Part shown: in pieces, positions 46,160 through 58,250 of the stretch
How the letters are laid out: each line of letters starts with the position of its first letter
Numbering within the stretch: the first letter of the stretch is position 1
Origin: Reticulascus tulasneorum
Lineage: Eukaryota > Ascomycota > Sordariomycetes > Glomerellales > Reticulascaceae
Reading direction: 5' to 3'
Assembly (NCBI GenBank): GCA_001557505.1
Contig: LSAX01000008.1
Location: 1,116,001 to 1,180,000 of the forward strand
DNA: 64,000 nucleotides
Made by a program: the position numbers and the translations under genes
The notes under the pieces: model-generated
The model's input: only the letters and a program-made list of their open reading frames with translations
Database searches by the model: none
Told to the model about the DNA's origin: nothing

Positions 46160-46543
46160 GGATGCGCCAGAATTCAGTAGAATGAATATTGTACTTGCGT
46201 CTACGATTGCAGTTCCGGCAATGAGCGTTGATCACCACTCAATGGATCTCCTGTCAAGAAGTGCGACCAGAGAAACAACGAGACGCCCAACGAAGGACGT
46301 TAAATTGCAAGTTCCATTTGACAAGAATAAAAAGAATGATTAATTAAAATCTCTCGGGGCAAGCTATTCGTTAAAATATTGGTGATGTGCAGAAAATCGG
46401 CGAACTAATCCACAAGGCAGTTGCCAGCTTTAACCGTGAGAAACTTCGTGAACTCATAAAAATAGAAAATCTATGAACCTTGAAAACCCTCAGCTAGTGA
46501 GCTAGCCCCCCAACGAAGAAACAGGAACCCTCTCTGAATTCGT
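46160..46543. other. Convergent 3' regions, nothing seen
   Basis: This AT-rich stretch lies between the stop of the DUF4360 gene and the stop of the PKS gene. A few open codons follow 46159 but no gene is supported. Confidence 0.45.
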
Positions 46544-49500
46544 CTACGTGGTAACAATCTTAGATACAATCTTTTCGCACAAAGCTACCAGTGAGGCAGC
46601 ATTGACAATCTCCAGCGTGGTCAGCTCCGCACCTAGCGTAATTCTAACCCAGTTTCGGATCTCTACCGCGGCAAGAGAATCCAAACCGTACGTCAGCAGT
46701 GGTCGGCCTGGTTCCATTGGCTCCGCAAGTCTCAGGGTCTTGGTAAGATGCTTATTTACTACTTCCACCGCAGCATTGACCACCGTGGCAACATCCACTT
46801 TCGACTTGGCCAGCAGCAAGAATGCCTGGATCTCTCTTGATCCGTCGCTACGCCCAGAGCTGGCTGCATTATCGGAGCCAGCGGTGATAAAAAGTGGTGC
46901 GAATCTGGCATCACGGGCTAGCTGTGAGTCGCTGGGTTGTGGGACGGGAATACCCGTGATCAGCTGCGTTGAACTAGCAGGATTCAGACGTCTGTCCTCT
47001 TCGGGCAGTTGCTGATAAATGGAATATTCGAGGATTCTGCGAAGAAGGCCTTCATTTATCCCAGTCCAAATGCTAGTGTCGAGGTTTTGCTGTAGGCCTT
47101 CGTGGTCATGGATATATCCCACATCTTCGATAACACCCAGATCCACGGAACATGCAGGCAAGCCGAGGCTTTGTCGGTATACCGCGAAAGCGTCCAGCAC
47201 GGTGTTCCCCGCGGCGTAGTTGGCTTGGCCTTTCTGGCCAACGATACCGGAAATGCTGGAGAGCAGGGTGAAGAAGTCTAGATCCAAGTTCTGCTCAAGC
47301 GCAACATTATGAAGGTTCCAAGTGCCCTCAACCTTACATGCTAGAGCTCCGTGATACTCCTCAACTGTCATGGATTCAAAAGTTCGGTCCTATTGTCAAA
47401 CCAGTCAGCATCTTGATGAAACCATCTCATCAATCCCCCTGCTCACGCTTCATGATGTTACTTACACGCAGGACCATAGCGCCTTGCACTATGCCACCAA
47501 TTGGAACAGTGGTTTGCTTGAAGACTCGCCTCATGTCCTCTAGATTCGCCACGTCTCCCTGGAGGAGATCAATTTGTGAACCGAGCGCTTCGATATTCTT
47601 GACCACCCCTTTCGACTTGTCGTCGTTATGGCCACTTCGCGAGATTACAGCAAGGTGCTTGGCGCCCTTCTTTGCCAGATAAACTGCCAGACTACCGCAA
47701 AGTCCCTTGAGACCACCAACGATCAGGTAGGAAACATCAGGCCGAAGTGAAAGCTTGCGGGGTAATGCTCGAACCTGTGTGTAGTGGTAAGTAAGATGTT
47801 ACGGGATTCGGAGAACTGAGAGCTTTCACTAACCGGAACCTCAACTTCGTTTTCCTTTGCATTAGAAACGATGAGCTTTCCAATGTGCTTTCCGCCTCTT
47901 AAGATTCGGAAAGCAGCCGGGAATTCACTGAACGGAAAGGATGTTCGTGGGGCGATTGGCTTCACATAGCCTTGCTTGATTAAGTCGAAGAGCTCGGTGA
48001 GAATCCTACTTTGAGTCAGTAAGGGTGTCCATAGTTCCCGATCATTTCACTCACTTCGCAATTAAAGTATCCGAGATCTCCTTATACGAGAAGTCGAGAG
48101 CTCTAAAAGATGCGTTGCGAACGAACGGTTCCATGGACAAGCTGTTGCGATCTAGAATGTCCTTCTTGCCAATCTCCACCATGGTACCCCCATCAGCAAT
48201 GATTCTCCAGGACTCATCGAGGAGATCACCTGTAAGAGAATTCAAGATGACATCAATACCTGCACCATTTGTGAATGCTAGGATCTGCGGCGCAAACTCC
48301 GTAGTTCGAGAAGAGTAAATGTGATCGTCAGGAATGCCAAAAGTGCTCTTGAGGAAATCCCGCTTTTCTTGAGTGCCGACGGTGACGAAAATCTTAGGGC
48401 GCATCAGCATTTAGAACATAATTAGAGACTTACAAGAACTTGAAATATTGAACCTACCTCAGCGCCAAGGTACTGGCAGAGCTGAATCGATGCAATTCCG
48501 ACACCACCAGAGGCTGAATGAATAAGCACGCGTTTGTTGTCTCCCCTTTTCAAGTTTGCCAAATAGAAAAGAGAGTACATTGATGTGAGATACACAGCAG
48601 GTAGAGTTGCCGCCTCTTCATAGGTCATTGAATCCGGTAACAAGTGGGTACGCTCAGTCGTCGCCTGGATTCTGTTTGCGAAGGTGCCTTTCTCAAATAC
48701 AACGACCCTGTCACCAACTTTGAAAGACTTCACATCCGGTGCAACTCTTGTGACTACACCAGCACCTTCTAATCCAAGAAGATGCTCGTTCTCGGGGACA
48801 ATGCCCATACTCACAGCAACATCTTTGAAGTTGAGGGCTGCCGCAAAGATTTCAACCTCGACATTGTTCGGCTTGAGCGGGATTGGGCCGACAGAGACTT
48901 CACCGTAAGTCAAAGAATCGATATTTCCAAGGTGTTCCGCTCTCAGTCTAATGCAATTGTCGCTCTCATGCAGCTTCAAATTCTGCAGTTCCTTGCCTTG
49001 GCTATCCTCGTCCTTGGCTTTATTGACGAGCTCATCTGGGAAAACTCGACTGACATGAAGTACCCCATCTCGTTCGACATACTCACTCTCAATCAAGCTT
49101 GGCAAGTTTGGGTTGCTCAAGATGTTCAAGATCGAATTGATGGATTCCACTGTTGATTTGCCTGATCCGAACTCGACATCCAAAGTCTTGAGTTTGAGAA
49201 TGGGCTCTTCTGCTCGAATGACTCTGAAAAAGCCCTGAGCGGCTGCATTCGTGGGATTAGTTACTTTCAACTGCGATCCTTGTGTAACCCATAGTATGTC
49301 GCTTTCTTTCTGTACTAAAGTTTGGAGCGATTGCCACTGTTGGTCGGTCAAAGTAGCCAGAACACTACTGGAAAGCTCATCCAAAACCAAGACACTGCTT
49401 TTTGGCGCGAGTTCGCTGAAAGGATAGCTATGCTCTAAGATTGTCCATCCTTGCTGTTCTAGGGCACTCTTGACTTCTGTAACTGGCTTCTTGCTGTCAA

Positions 49501-52500
49501 TGAGACGGGCGAGGTTAATCGTTGGTTTTCTTGTGCCATTAGCCACGGGAGCCTCCCGGTGTCGCGCAAGATATGCGGGCCATGGAGAATTATTAGTATC
49601 GTCCTCGTTGCGGAAGAGTGATCGAACACTTTCGAGCGATTGACTTGCAGAAAGCTTTGAGATATCAGTCGCAGCTGGAAAACTGAAGCCATTGACAGCT
49701 AGGGCATCCTTGGATGCGTGTTGCTCGATGAACAATATATGGCCACGGGCAGACAGAAGCTCAGAAAGATTCTTCGACGCCTTGTTGAAAAATTCTCCCT
49801 GTAATTGGGATGACTTCACGATGATGAAGTCAAATTCGTTCTCAAGCGAACTGAAGTCGGCTGTTGAAGCATCAAACAAGGCAAACGTGGCACTACCAAC
49901 CCCAGCATGCTCTTCCTGCAGAGCTACCAAGGTCGTCGGGTTAGTAGTTAAGAAGCTGTATCCACTGTATGCAGCCCTCACAGACTTATTGCCGGCCCTT
50001 GCAGCTAGCCAGAGACTAGATGAGTCGTCATGATTTAAGTTCACTTCGGCGACATTGAGCGTTGGGTATTTGTGGGCAACCAAGTTGATGACGTCCTGCA
50101 AAGCCTCGCTTCTTTCTCTGTTTTCAACAAAGCTCTGAAGTTGCTGCTCTGTGAGCAGAGTTACATCAGGTTTCCAGTCCAAGCGAGTGTAGGTGTGTGC
50201 AGAGTACACGTCTCCGCGGGTCTCCAGCTGGTGGTAGCGTAACCCCTTTAGTTCGAGAAGCAGAGAGCCATTCTCAGGCGAGTATACCGAGCAGGATGAG
50301 AAGTAATTTTTCTTGCTCTCCACTCTGCCAATTCCAAAATATTCAGAAATGGCAATTGATACTCCGGCTTTTGGCGGCTGGCTATTCGGGTACACAGTGA
50401 GACTGTCCACGAGTGCAGGGACGAGGACAGCATTGATAGTACTTCGATCGCCCTGCCAAAGCGATGGCGCAACACTCTGGAAGCAACCGTCCATACATGC
50501 GGGATGTATAGGGTAGTGAGATTGAGCCCATGTAGACGGAGGTGGGTCAAATGAGACGAGAGATCGATTCGCAAACTGCCCAACAGTAGATTCAACTTGC
50601 AACTGTTTTTGGAAGTGGGGACCAAAATTGTACCCAGCATCGTGCATTGCCTTATACCACAAGTGGCCCGGTGTAGTGTATTTCAATGGGTCCAATGCTC
50701 CCTGTGGCGCGGTAACATCTTGGAAGTCGGTCTCAATACGAATGAATCCAGTGCTGTGCTCGGTCCAAATCCCGTCGTTCAATGAAGTAAGCTTATATTC
50801 ATGCCAGGATTTAGTAGACCTAGGCATGGGCGTTAAGGCAAGCGCAATTTTGTGTGCACCGTTCTCTTCAAGAACAAGTGCTCTTGGAAACTTGAGATCG
50901 CGGAGCTTGTATCGGTACTTGGCAGGCTCCTTCCCATCCCAAGTTGTCGACATCATGACCTGATATATGGCCTCGATGGCCATTGAAACGAATGCAGCGC
51001 CAGGATAGATAATTTCGTGACCCATTTTGTGGTCTTTTAGCCAAGACACATCTGCTAGCCTCAGAATCTTTTTCCATGTCGGAGACTGCCAAGGGGTGCT
51101 CAGCACCTTACTGCCAAGAAGGTCGTGATGGACAAACTTCCTGAATCGCCAGTCCTTGCTGGCTTCGCTTTCATGCCAGTATTTCTTGGAGTGGTTCCAG
51201 GAGTAGTTGGGAAGGTCTATGATGAAAGCTGGACGCTCAGTGCTGTTCTCCTCTCTGTTCACGTTCTCGATATTGACTGCGCCACCGGCATTGAAAAGTT
51301 TGCCTGCAACATCGAATAGCGACAAAATGGTGTTGGGACCCCTCTTCGCAGTGGCTGAGTACGCAATTCCGCTTCCCTCTCCTGGTAGAACTTTTTTGAT
51401 CTGGCTGACAGGCCCAGCTAGTGCATTTGTTGGTCCGATCTCGATCAGGAAGTTGGCCTTTGTCTTGCCAGATATCACCTCTGACGTGGCTTGAGCGAAC
51501 CGAACAGGGGACACCATGTTGCTTCTCCAATATGCAGCGTCGGCCGGCCCATCAAACTGACTTCCAGTTACAGACGATACCATCTTGACGTCGCTAAAGC
51601 CATAAAGCGGCGCAGTGGTATTCTTTAGGAGCAATTCCTCGTAGAAGTCGCCGATCTCGGTCATGTATCTCGAATGATATGCAAGATCTACCTGCAAGAG
51701 TCGAGCAAAGTGGCTGTCAGCTTGGATACGTGTCTTTACTCGTTCCAGCGCTGAGACGGAGCCAGACAGTGTGAGGATGTTGGGACTGTTGTAACAAGCA
51801 ATATCGACCGGGTCATCCGAAGGGTCAAGATAAGCTTCCACGGCATCTGCGCCAACGCCCACGGCCAGCATACCGACTGGCGTGGCAGATGGGAGCGTCT
51901 TAGCTGCAAGACCGCGGAAGTATGCAATCTTAATTGCTTCTTCTTCGCTCACCAAGCCAGCGGCGGCGGCAGCAGCAATTTCACCAGATGAATGGCCAAC
52001 AACGCTCGACGCTTTGATTCCCCAATTGTTGAGAACAGTCAAGATGCCTAGCTGTAGAGCCGTTACAAGCGGCTGGGAGAACTCTGGGAGTCGAAGGTGC
52101 TCTGGGCTTCGGGATTCAGAGAGCTCACTCAAGAGGGACCACTTCGGGGGGATTGGCAGGGCTTGAAGAACCTTGTCCAGTCTCTGTAGCAAACGTCGAA
52201 CGCTGGGGAACGTCTCGATTAACTCTTTTCCCATTTGTGACCATTGGGCTCCTTGGCCAGTGAAAACAAATGCGATCCTAGGCGGTTCGGTATGTTCTTT
52301 TCCGAAGACAAAAGAGTCCTTGTCCAGCTTTGTGGACTTGGTTACCGTGAAACCTCTATGGTAGTGTCTAGAGCGTCTTTCAGAAAGAGTATAGACCAGG
52401 TTGTCGAGTTTAATGTTCACTCCAGGATTGAGTAAATGAGCTGAAAGCGCATCAATATTCCTCTTGAGTGAGTCTTCGTCGTTTGCCGAAGTGACCAGAA

Positions 52501-54137
52501 GCTTTGGTGTTTTCGAGACCTCGGGTTCCCCAAGGTCAAAGAAATCATCCACATCTTGAACATACGACGATGTGTGTGTTAACAACGACTTTTTGACGAC
52601 ATGCTCGGCTGCATCTACAACCACATGTGCGTTAGAGCCTCCATATCCGAAGGAATTCACACTCGCTCGCCGAATGGCATAACCTGCAGGCCACTTGATT
52701 GTCCTTCTGCTAGCCTTGACTCGCAGTTTCTCAAACTCGATTTTCGGATTTGGATCAATGAACGTGGGGTTGCCTGGGACAATTCCAGACTCAACTGCCA
52801 AAACAGCTTTCAGAAGACCCGAGATGCCCGCGGCTGGCTCTGAGTGACCGATATTGCTCTTGATTGACCCGATTATGAGCGGGTTGTTAGATGATCGAGT
52901 TGCCCCAAACACAGATGCTGCACCGGCAACCTCTGTCGGATCTCCCGCCTGGGTACCAGTGCCATGACATTCTAGAAAACCGGTATCGTTGAAATTTGTG
53001 ATACCTGCGTTTGCGTAGGCGGCACGAATGGCAGTCGCTTGTGCCTCAGAACTGGGGCTAGCAATGCCAGGTGTTCTTCCATCGCTATTCGTCGAAGAAC
53101 CTCTGATAACAGCTCGAATCGGGTCGCCATCTCGGATAGCATCGTCGAGTCTCTTAAGGTATACCACATTCACTGCTTCGCCTTTAATGTAACCATCTGC
53201 CTTGGCGTCAAATGTGTGGCATTTTCCGGTGGCCGAGGACGCGCCGCGCATTGCTCCCATATCCATATTGTGGTCCGGGCTCAGATAGAGATTGCTACCA
53301 GCAATGATCATGCCATCTGCCTGATGCGCGTTCAAGTATTGGCAGGCCACGTCAACTGAAACAAGACTGCCAGAGCAGGCAGTGTCGATTGTCATGCTTC
53401 GGGGATGTCAATATGAGGCACTCAAGCTTGAGATCTAAGGTTTCAGCTCACCTAGGTCCCTTGATATTCAAAAAGTGGCTAATTCTGTTACTTAAGATCG
53501 CGCGTCCGATACCAATCGTGATGGACTCAGCACGGTCTTCGGGGTCCCGCGACTGCATGTCTCCAAAGTCTATTGCCATATGGTAAGCAGATGATACATG
53601 ATTTGACGGGAGAAGAGACCTACCAACAGCATAAGACCCAACAAAACAACCTATTTTCGCTCCGCTGACTCGCTCTAGAGGAGCTCCTGAGTTTTCAAGA
53701 CATTCGTAGACAACTTCAAGTAGTTGTCGCTGTTGCGGATCCATCGCAACTGCGTCCACAGTTGTGATGTTGAAGAATTGAGCGTCAAAGTCCTCAGGGT
53801 TGAAGTCTTCCAGGAACATACCACCTGGGGACCTCATAGTGTGAGGCTTCTTGGACCCATCAAAATGACCTTTGAGGTTAAATCTGGACTCGGGAGGCTG
53901 GTTAGCCGCAATACCGCCTCTCTCGATAAAATCCCAAAGCGCTTTAGGGCTCTTGCTATGGCCAGGCAGCCTACAGGCCAGGCCAACAACAGCGATGGGA
54001 GTCTGATGCTGTTTGGGAGCATCTTTGAGGTTGACGTGGAGCGTAGTGTCTTCAACATCGCCATTGCCATTAAGATGCTGGGGCTCATGGGAATGAAGCT
54101 CCGACCCCACGGCATGAGACGAATCATTGGCCACCAT
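46544..54137 (-). CDS. Highly reducing polyketide synthase (KS-AT-DH-ER-KR-ACP)
   Basis: The ATG at 54137 starts a protein of about 2,420 residues in seven exons; introns lie near 53578-53624, 53397-53450, 48393-48457, 48000-48055, 47772-47832 and 47393-47460. Domains: KS (about 45-470) with 'DTACSGS', 'ECHGTGT' and '[12 protein letters not shown]'; AT (590-900) with '[10 protein letters not shown]'; DH (965-1270) with '[11 protein letters not shown]'; ER (1700-2000) with '[11 protein letters not shown]' and '[14 protein letters not shown]'; KR (2030-2250) with '[20 protein letters not shown]' and 'ANYAAGN'; ACP with '[10 protein letters not shown]' close to the C-terminus. The roughly 430 residues between DH and ER show no SAM-binding glycine motif, so a working C-methyltransferase is unlikely. 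No thioesterase is attached. The product should be a reduced, unmethylated acyl chain whose release needs a separate enzyme; two candidate hydrolases follow on the other strand. Confidence 0.95.
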
Positions 54138-55049
54138 CTTGAGGCTTAAGTTGATTCAATGTGAATTGTAAGTGGCAAAGAGGGAAGCCTGACGTCTTCT
54201 TCTCGCTCTCGCTTCGAACTGTGAGCGGCCGGTGTTCATTCTTTAATCAATTGCTGCCTTATCTGTTCGAGGAGTAGAAGCCATTCTATTGTACACAAGG
54301 ATCCAACACGACTTTGCTACACTATGCTTGCCTGCCGTTGATTCCCTCGGGCATTGAAGCTGCTGGAGACACTCCGTTCGTCCTTAATGACGGAATACGG
54401 GCCTAGACAATTTTGGAACCATACAGATGAGATAAACCAGTATAGGAGGTATAGCTTAGATGGCACATGCAAACAGCTGCCTCGGTGGCGCCGCCATGAC
54501 GGTCAGGGCCGGACCGTCCACTCCAACGTTTCCGCCACCCTCGTCTTACATTGCATGTCGCCTTACTGAACCATCAGTTTCATGCAATCTGCTTACGGCT
54601 AGTCCGGCTAGTATGCACGACTATTACACTGACGGGTAAGCAGGCATCTTATCGTGCGTCTTATCGTGCATCATCGATCGCGCCTTCTGCTGACGACGCA
54701 GATGTAATTTACGGTAAATCTTCGGAACCCGATAAAGCAATTCGTAGCTCAACAACACATTGGATCTCTTGCCTGCAATGGTTGACGTGAGAAGCTTCAA
54801 GTCTGTGACAAGATCTCAGCAACAAGTTTCGGCTGTAATCAGCTTAGTTTGCTTGCGACATTGACTATGTGAACTTGAAGCAGATGGTGCCTTCCAGCGG
54901 AAATGCGGAAAAGCCGATCTGCGTATAAAAATCAGCTTTGTGTTTGATTACTAGTTCTGTAAACCATTGTGGCAGCCGTCTGTTCTCTGAAACTCGCTTG
55001 TCTCCCAGCTTAGCACGTGTGCATTTATTCTGAGATCTGCATAGTGGCA
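54138..55049. promoter_or_regulatory. Shared divergent upstream region (PKS / polyketide-transferase-like hydrolase)
   Basis: This gap lies between two gene starts facing away from each other. It contains CCTCGG at 54345-54350 and 54480-54485 and a short repeated CATCTTATCGTGC/GTCTTATCGTGC near 54643-54667. The pairing of the two genes suggests joint expression. Confidence 0.4.
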
Positions 55050-55993
55050 ATGTCGCATTACGAAGACGTGGAGTTCAAGACAACCGATGGTCTGACCCTT
55101 CGAGGATGGCTCTACCCAGCAAGAGAAAGGGGGCCAGCCATCATCCTCAATCCAGGTGTAAGTTACACCCGGAATCATATCTCTCACTCATCGAGATACT
55201 GACTGGTGGAATTAAGTTCAACTGCGTAAAAGAGATGTTCGTCCCTGAGGTAGCCGAACATCTCCAGAGCCAGAACATCAACGCGCTCATCTATGACCCC
55301 CGTACATTGGGGGTCAGCGATGGAACCCCCCGTAACGATTTAGACCCAGTCAAGCAGGCCGAAGACTACCATGATGCTTTGACCTTTCTAAAAGAGCACC
55401 CTCTTGTGGACCCTGAGCGTATAGCCTATTGGGGTTTCTCGTTTGGGGGCATGGTTGCATTGACTGCGGCCGCACTTGATAAGCGAGCTAAGCTGGTCAT
55501 TGCGGTCTGCCCACTCACGAGCTTTGAATTTCCTGCTGATAAGTGGCCGAGAGTGCTTGCGAAGGCTATGCAGGATCGTGAATCGCAGCTGAAAGGCAAT
55601 CCTCCCTTCTACCTCCCGGTCCTAACCGAAAAGGGGGAGAATCCTGCCGGCTTTGGGATCGGCACGGCAAAGGAGGATTTCAATTTGATTCTGAATGCGA
55701 AGACTTTGGCTCCGAATTACGAGAATAAAACTACGATTCAGACGTATTATCGCATAGCCGGCTGGCAGCCGTTTGAGCTGATGCCGTTTATTACCCCAAC
55801 ACCAGTCCTGTTAATCACACCGGAGAATGATCAGATATCTCTTGCAGAGAATCAGAAGAAGCTTTTTGAGAGGTTTACTGAACCGAAGCAGTTGCATGTT
55901 GTGCAGGGTAAGGGGCACATGGATGTACTCAGTGGCGAGGATTTTCCTCGAGTCATGGGTGTCATGGTTGATTACATCCGGAAATATGTATAA
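55050..55993 (+). CDS. Alpha/beta hydrolase, polyketide transferase (af380) type
   Basis: Exons 55050-55157 and 55217-55993 join in frame to give 294 residues. The segment '[17 protein letters not shown]', '[19 protein letters not shown]', the nucleophile elbow '[10 protein letters not shown]', and the acid and base regions 'TPENDQIS' and '[10 protein letters not shown]' match the family of the fumagillin polyketide transferase (af380/FmaC) and DLH-like hydrolases. In fumagillin biosynthesis that enzyme moves the HR-PKS chain from the carrier protein onto an alcohol. By position (divergent from the HR-PKS gene) and family, this protein is the best candidate for taking the chain off the PKS, either onto an acceptor or onto water. 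The acceptor is unknown, and no terpene cyclase is in the window. Confidence 0.9.
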
Positions 55994-56518
55994 TAATCAC
56001 CGTATCATGACAGACTGCCTGCCACTCATACCGGCTAAAAAAAGTTTCCGATCCCACGCATTTAATGTCTCGGTTATCTCGAGTGATGCACCTGCAGCTA
56101 AGCAGTTGCGTTGGACAAATAACAAACCTGAGTGACTCGGGAAGCAACACGACATCCAGGGTTCGTAAGGTGACATCTGCTCCCATAAGTCTTACATAGC
56201 GGACATTGGGATGATATCTTGCGGCGCGCGCAGCCGGCAGACACCATCCATACGGGGACACTGAACCGTCCCGCCATTCCTATTCCAGGTAAGCACTCTA
56301 GACTATGATTCACCAGGCCATAAGTAATGGTAATCAAGCATTCGATTCGATCAGACCAGCCGATATCTTTGGTGTGCATGTTCCTGTAAGAACACCGTAA
56401 TATGTTCTGGTGATCAACATATCTAAGAGCTTACCTTAACTTCGTCCGCTCTTGCAACACTCCACTTCACCGCTTGAGTAAACAGCATCTTCGCAACGTG
56501 ATTGCGGAGCTTGAAGAA
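55994..56518. other. Intergenic, nothing seen
   Basis: Gap between two plus-strand hydrolase genes; no gene or clear control element found. Confidence 0.45.
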
Positions 56519-57424
56519 ATGCAGCAAGTACGTATGTTATGTCTTCACGGCATGGGGGCGAATTCTCGAATCTTTCGCGAACAAACAGGTCAGGCTGCCC
56601 CCAAAATTTTCACTTTGCAGCTCACTTACAACTTATTAGCCACATTCCGATCACTACTACCATCAACGTATGAATTCACATTCGTCGATGGAATCCAGTC
56701 ATGCATTCCTCCAAAAGAGGTTTCTGACTTTTATCCTGGCCCCTACCTATGTTGGTACAAGTCACCATCAGCGCATAGGGTTGCTCAAGCCCAGGACTAT
56801 ATCCTCTCCCTGATACGGACACATGGGCCCTTCGACGTTGTCATGGGCTTCAGCCAGGGAGCCTCGATTGCTGCATCATTAATCATCCATCATCAGTTGG
56901 AAAATCCTCACAAGCCTCCTCTGTTCCGTGCGGCTATCTTCATTTGTGCGCCGCTCCCATTCTCCAGGTGCCTCGCACAGGGTATCGACACCCGTCGTTC
57001 GTTCGGTCTTACCGGTATAAAAGCGCTTGAGGGAAGGCCCACCAAGATTCCTGAATACTTAGTCCCTCAGGATGCATACTTCCTTCAACCCGAAGAGCAT
57101 TGTGATTTAGAAACAGAGTCCTGCAGGCTGCATGAACTGTGCAGAGTGTCTGGAGCCTCGGGTGCTGGCAGTGGACCCGGAGATTTGTACTATCAAATGT
57201 TTCATCCGAGTGTTGATGAAGTCAAAATTAAAATACCGACCACCCATATCTATGGAAAAGCTGACCCATGGCGGTCTCACAGCATCGAGCTGGTGGGTCT
57301 TTGTGGAAAAGAAAATGTTTACGTTTATCAGCATGATGGGGGACATGACATTCCAAGGGATGAGAGCGAAGGAATATGTGACATCATAGAATCAACGGTT
57401 ATTAGATCGATGGGCTCTTTTTAG
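56519..57424 (+). CDS. FSH1-type serine hydrolase (LovG-like)
   Basis: The ATG at 56519 is the first in frame. Family FSH1 (PF03959) features: 'MLCLHGMGANSRIF', 'FTFVDGIQSC', 'YPGPYLCWY', the nucleophile elbow 'VMGFSQGASIAASL' and 'IYGKADPWR' with the acid; the terminal His is in 'HDGGHDIPRDE'. About 300 residues as drawn. A 51-base stretch at about 56588-56638 (start GTCAGG, end TTAG) is in frame but breaks the usual spacing between 'REQT' and 'TFRSLLPSTYEF', and may be an intron; the protein would then have about 284 residues. LovG of the lovastatin cluster is an FSH1-type thioesterase that releases an HR-PKS product, so this gene is a second candidate for chain release or editing. Confidence 0.9.
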   Translation: MQQVRMLCLHGMGANSRIFREQTGQAAPKIFTLQLTYNLLATFRSLLPSTYEFTFVDGIQSCIPPKEVSDFYPGPYLCWYKSPSAHRVAQAQDYILSLIRTHGPFDVVMGFSQGASIAASLIIHHQLENPHKPPLFRAAIFICAPLPFSRCLAQGIDTRRSFGLTGIKALEGRPTKIPEYLVPQDAYFLQPEEHCDLETESCRLHELCRVSGASGAGSGPGDLYYQMFHPSVDEVKIKIPTTHIYGKADPWRSHSIELVGLCGKENVYVYQHDGGHDIPRDESEGICDIIESTVIRSMGSF

Positions 57425-58250
57425 ATTGAATTATCGTAGCTCATAATTAACGGCAACATTCAGTTCATATTGGCCTCAATGAGAATCCACTAACAATTAC
57501 CTGGTAAAAGGGATTGGATCTGGCTTATTTAGACCAATGGAGTCGCAGGTAGTATTACAGTCGAGGCGTATCCTACGCACGTGTTAATATGGCGAGAAGA
57601 AGCACCCAGTACATGAGTTCTCATCAGTGGCAGAATTTCCGAGGCTGATATGGTCTTTTGCCAGATACTTTTCTCTCTCACTGCGGTAAGTCTGAATCTG
57701 GATCGCAAGGCCACATGCCACGTGTGAGCTGCGGTAGATTGCCACAACAAGCTGATTGAGGTACTATGCTACACACTTCGGGCATTCATAACCATTACTT
57801 GGGATGCTCGCAAGATGTTTAGGGGTTGCAACTCCGGTATATATTCCCCTGATTGCCACTAGCTTGTGATAGAGCCTGCAAACAGTGCCAGACACTTGAT
57901 ATCCTCAGGTGGAACTTCCACAACGAGCCCAGAACTCTATCTAATTCGCACAAGTCATTATCTTCATCCTCTATTCCCTTTCACGTATACAAGCGCTCGG
58001 CCATTTGACTATCATATGAGTACGGACACCACTTTAAATGTCGGAGATAAGGTCTACGAATCAATTGGGTCCCACATATTATGACATCAACTGGTTTACA
58101 TTTGTTATTATCGTAGCTTGAGCCACATACTACTAGCAAATGAATCTTGCTCAGCTCCTCCAACCTGTAAATCCTAGCTATTTGATTCAAAGATATTGTC
58201 CACAGCAGGACAAGTCGCCAGGATGATGGAGCATACCGTGCAACCTAAAT
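57425..58250. other. Convergent 3' region, nothing seen
   Basis: Gap between the stop of the FSH1-type gene and the stop of the P450 gene. Only short frames without support are present. Confidence 0.45.

Noticed and set aside
50000..51000. A possible active C-methyltransferase between DH and ER of the PKS.
   Set aside because: No glycine-rich SAM-binding motif is visible in the roughly 430 residues there; at most a vestige of the domain remains.
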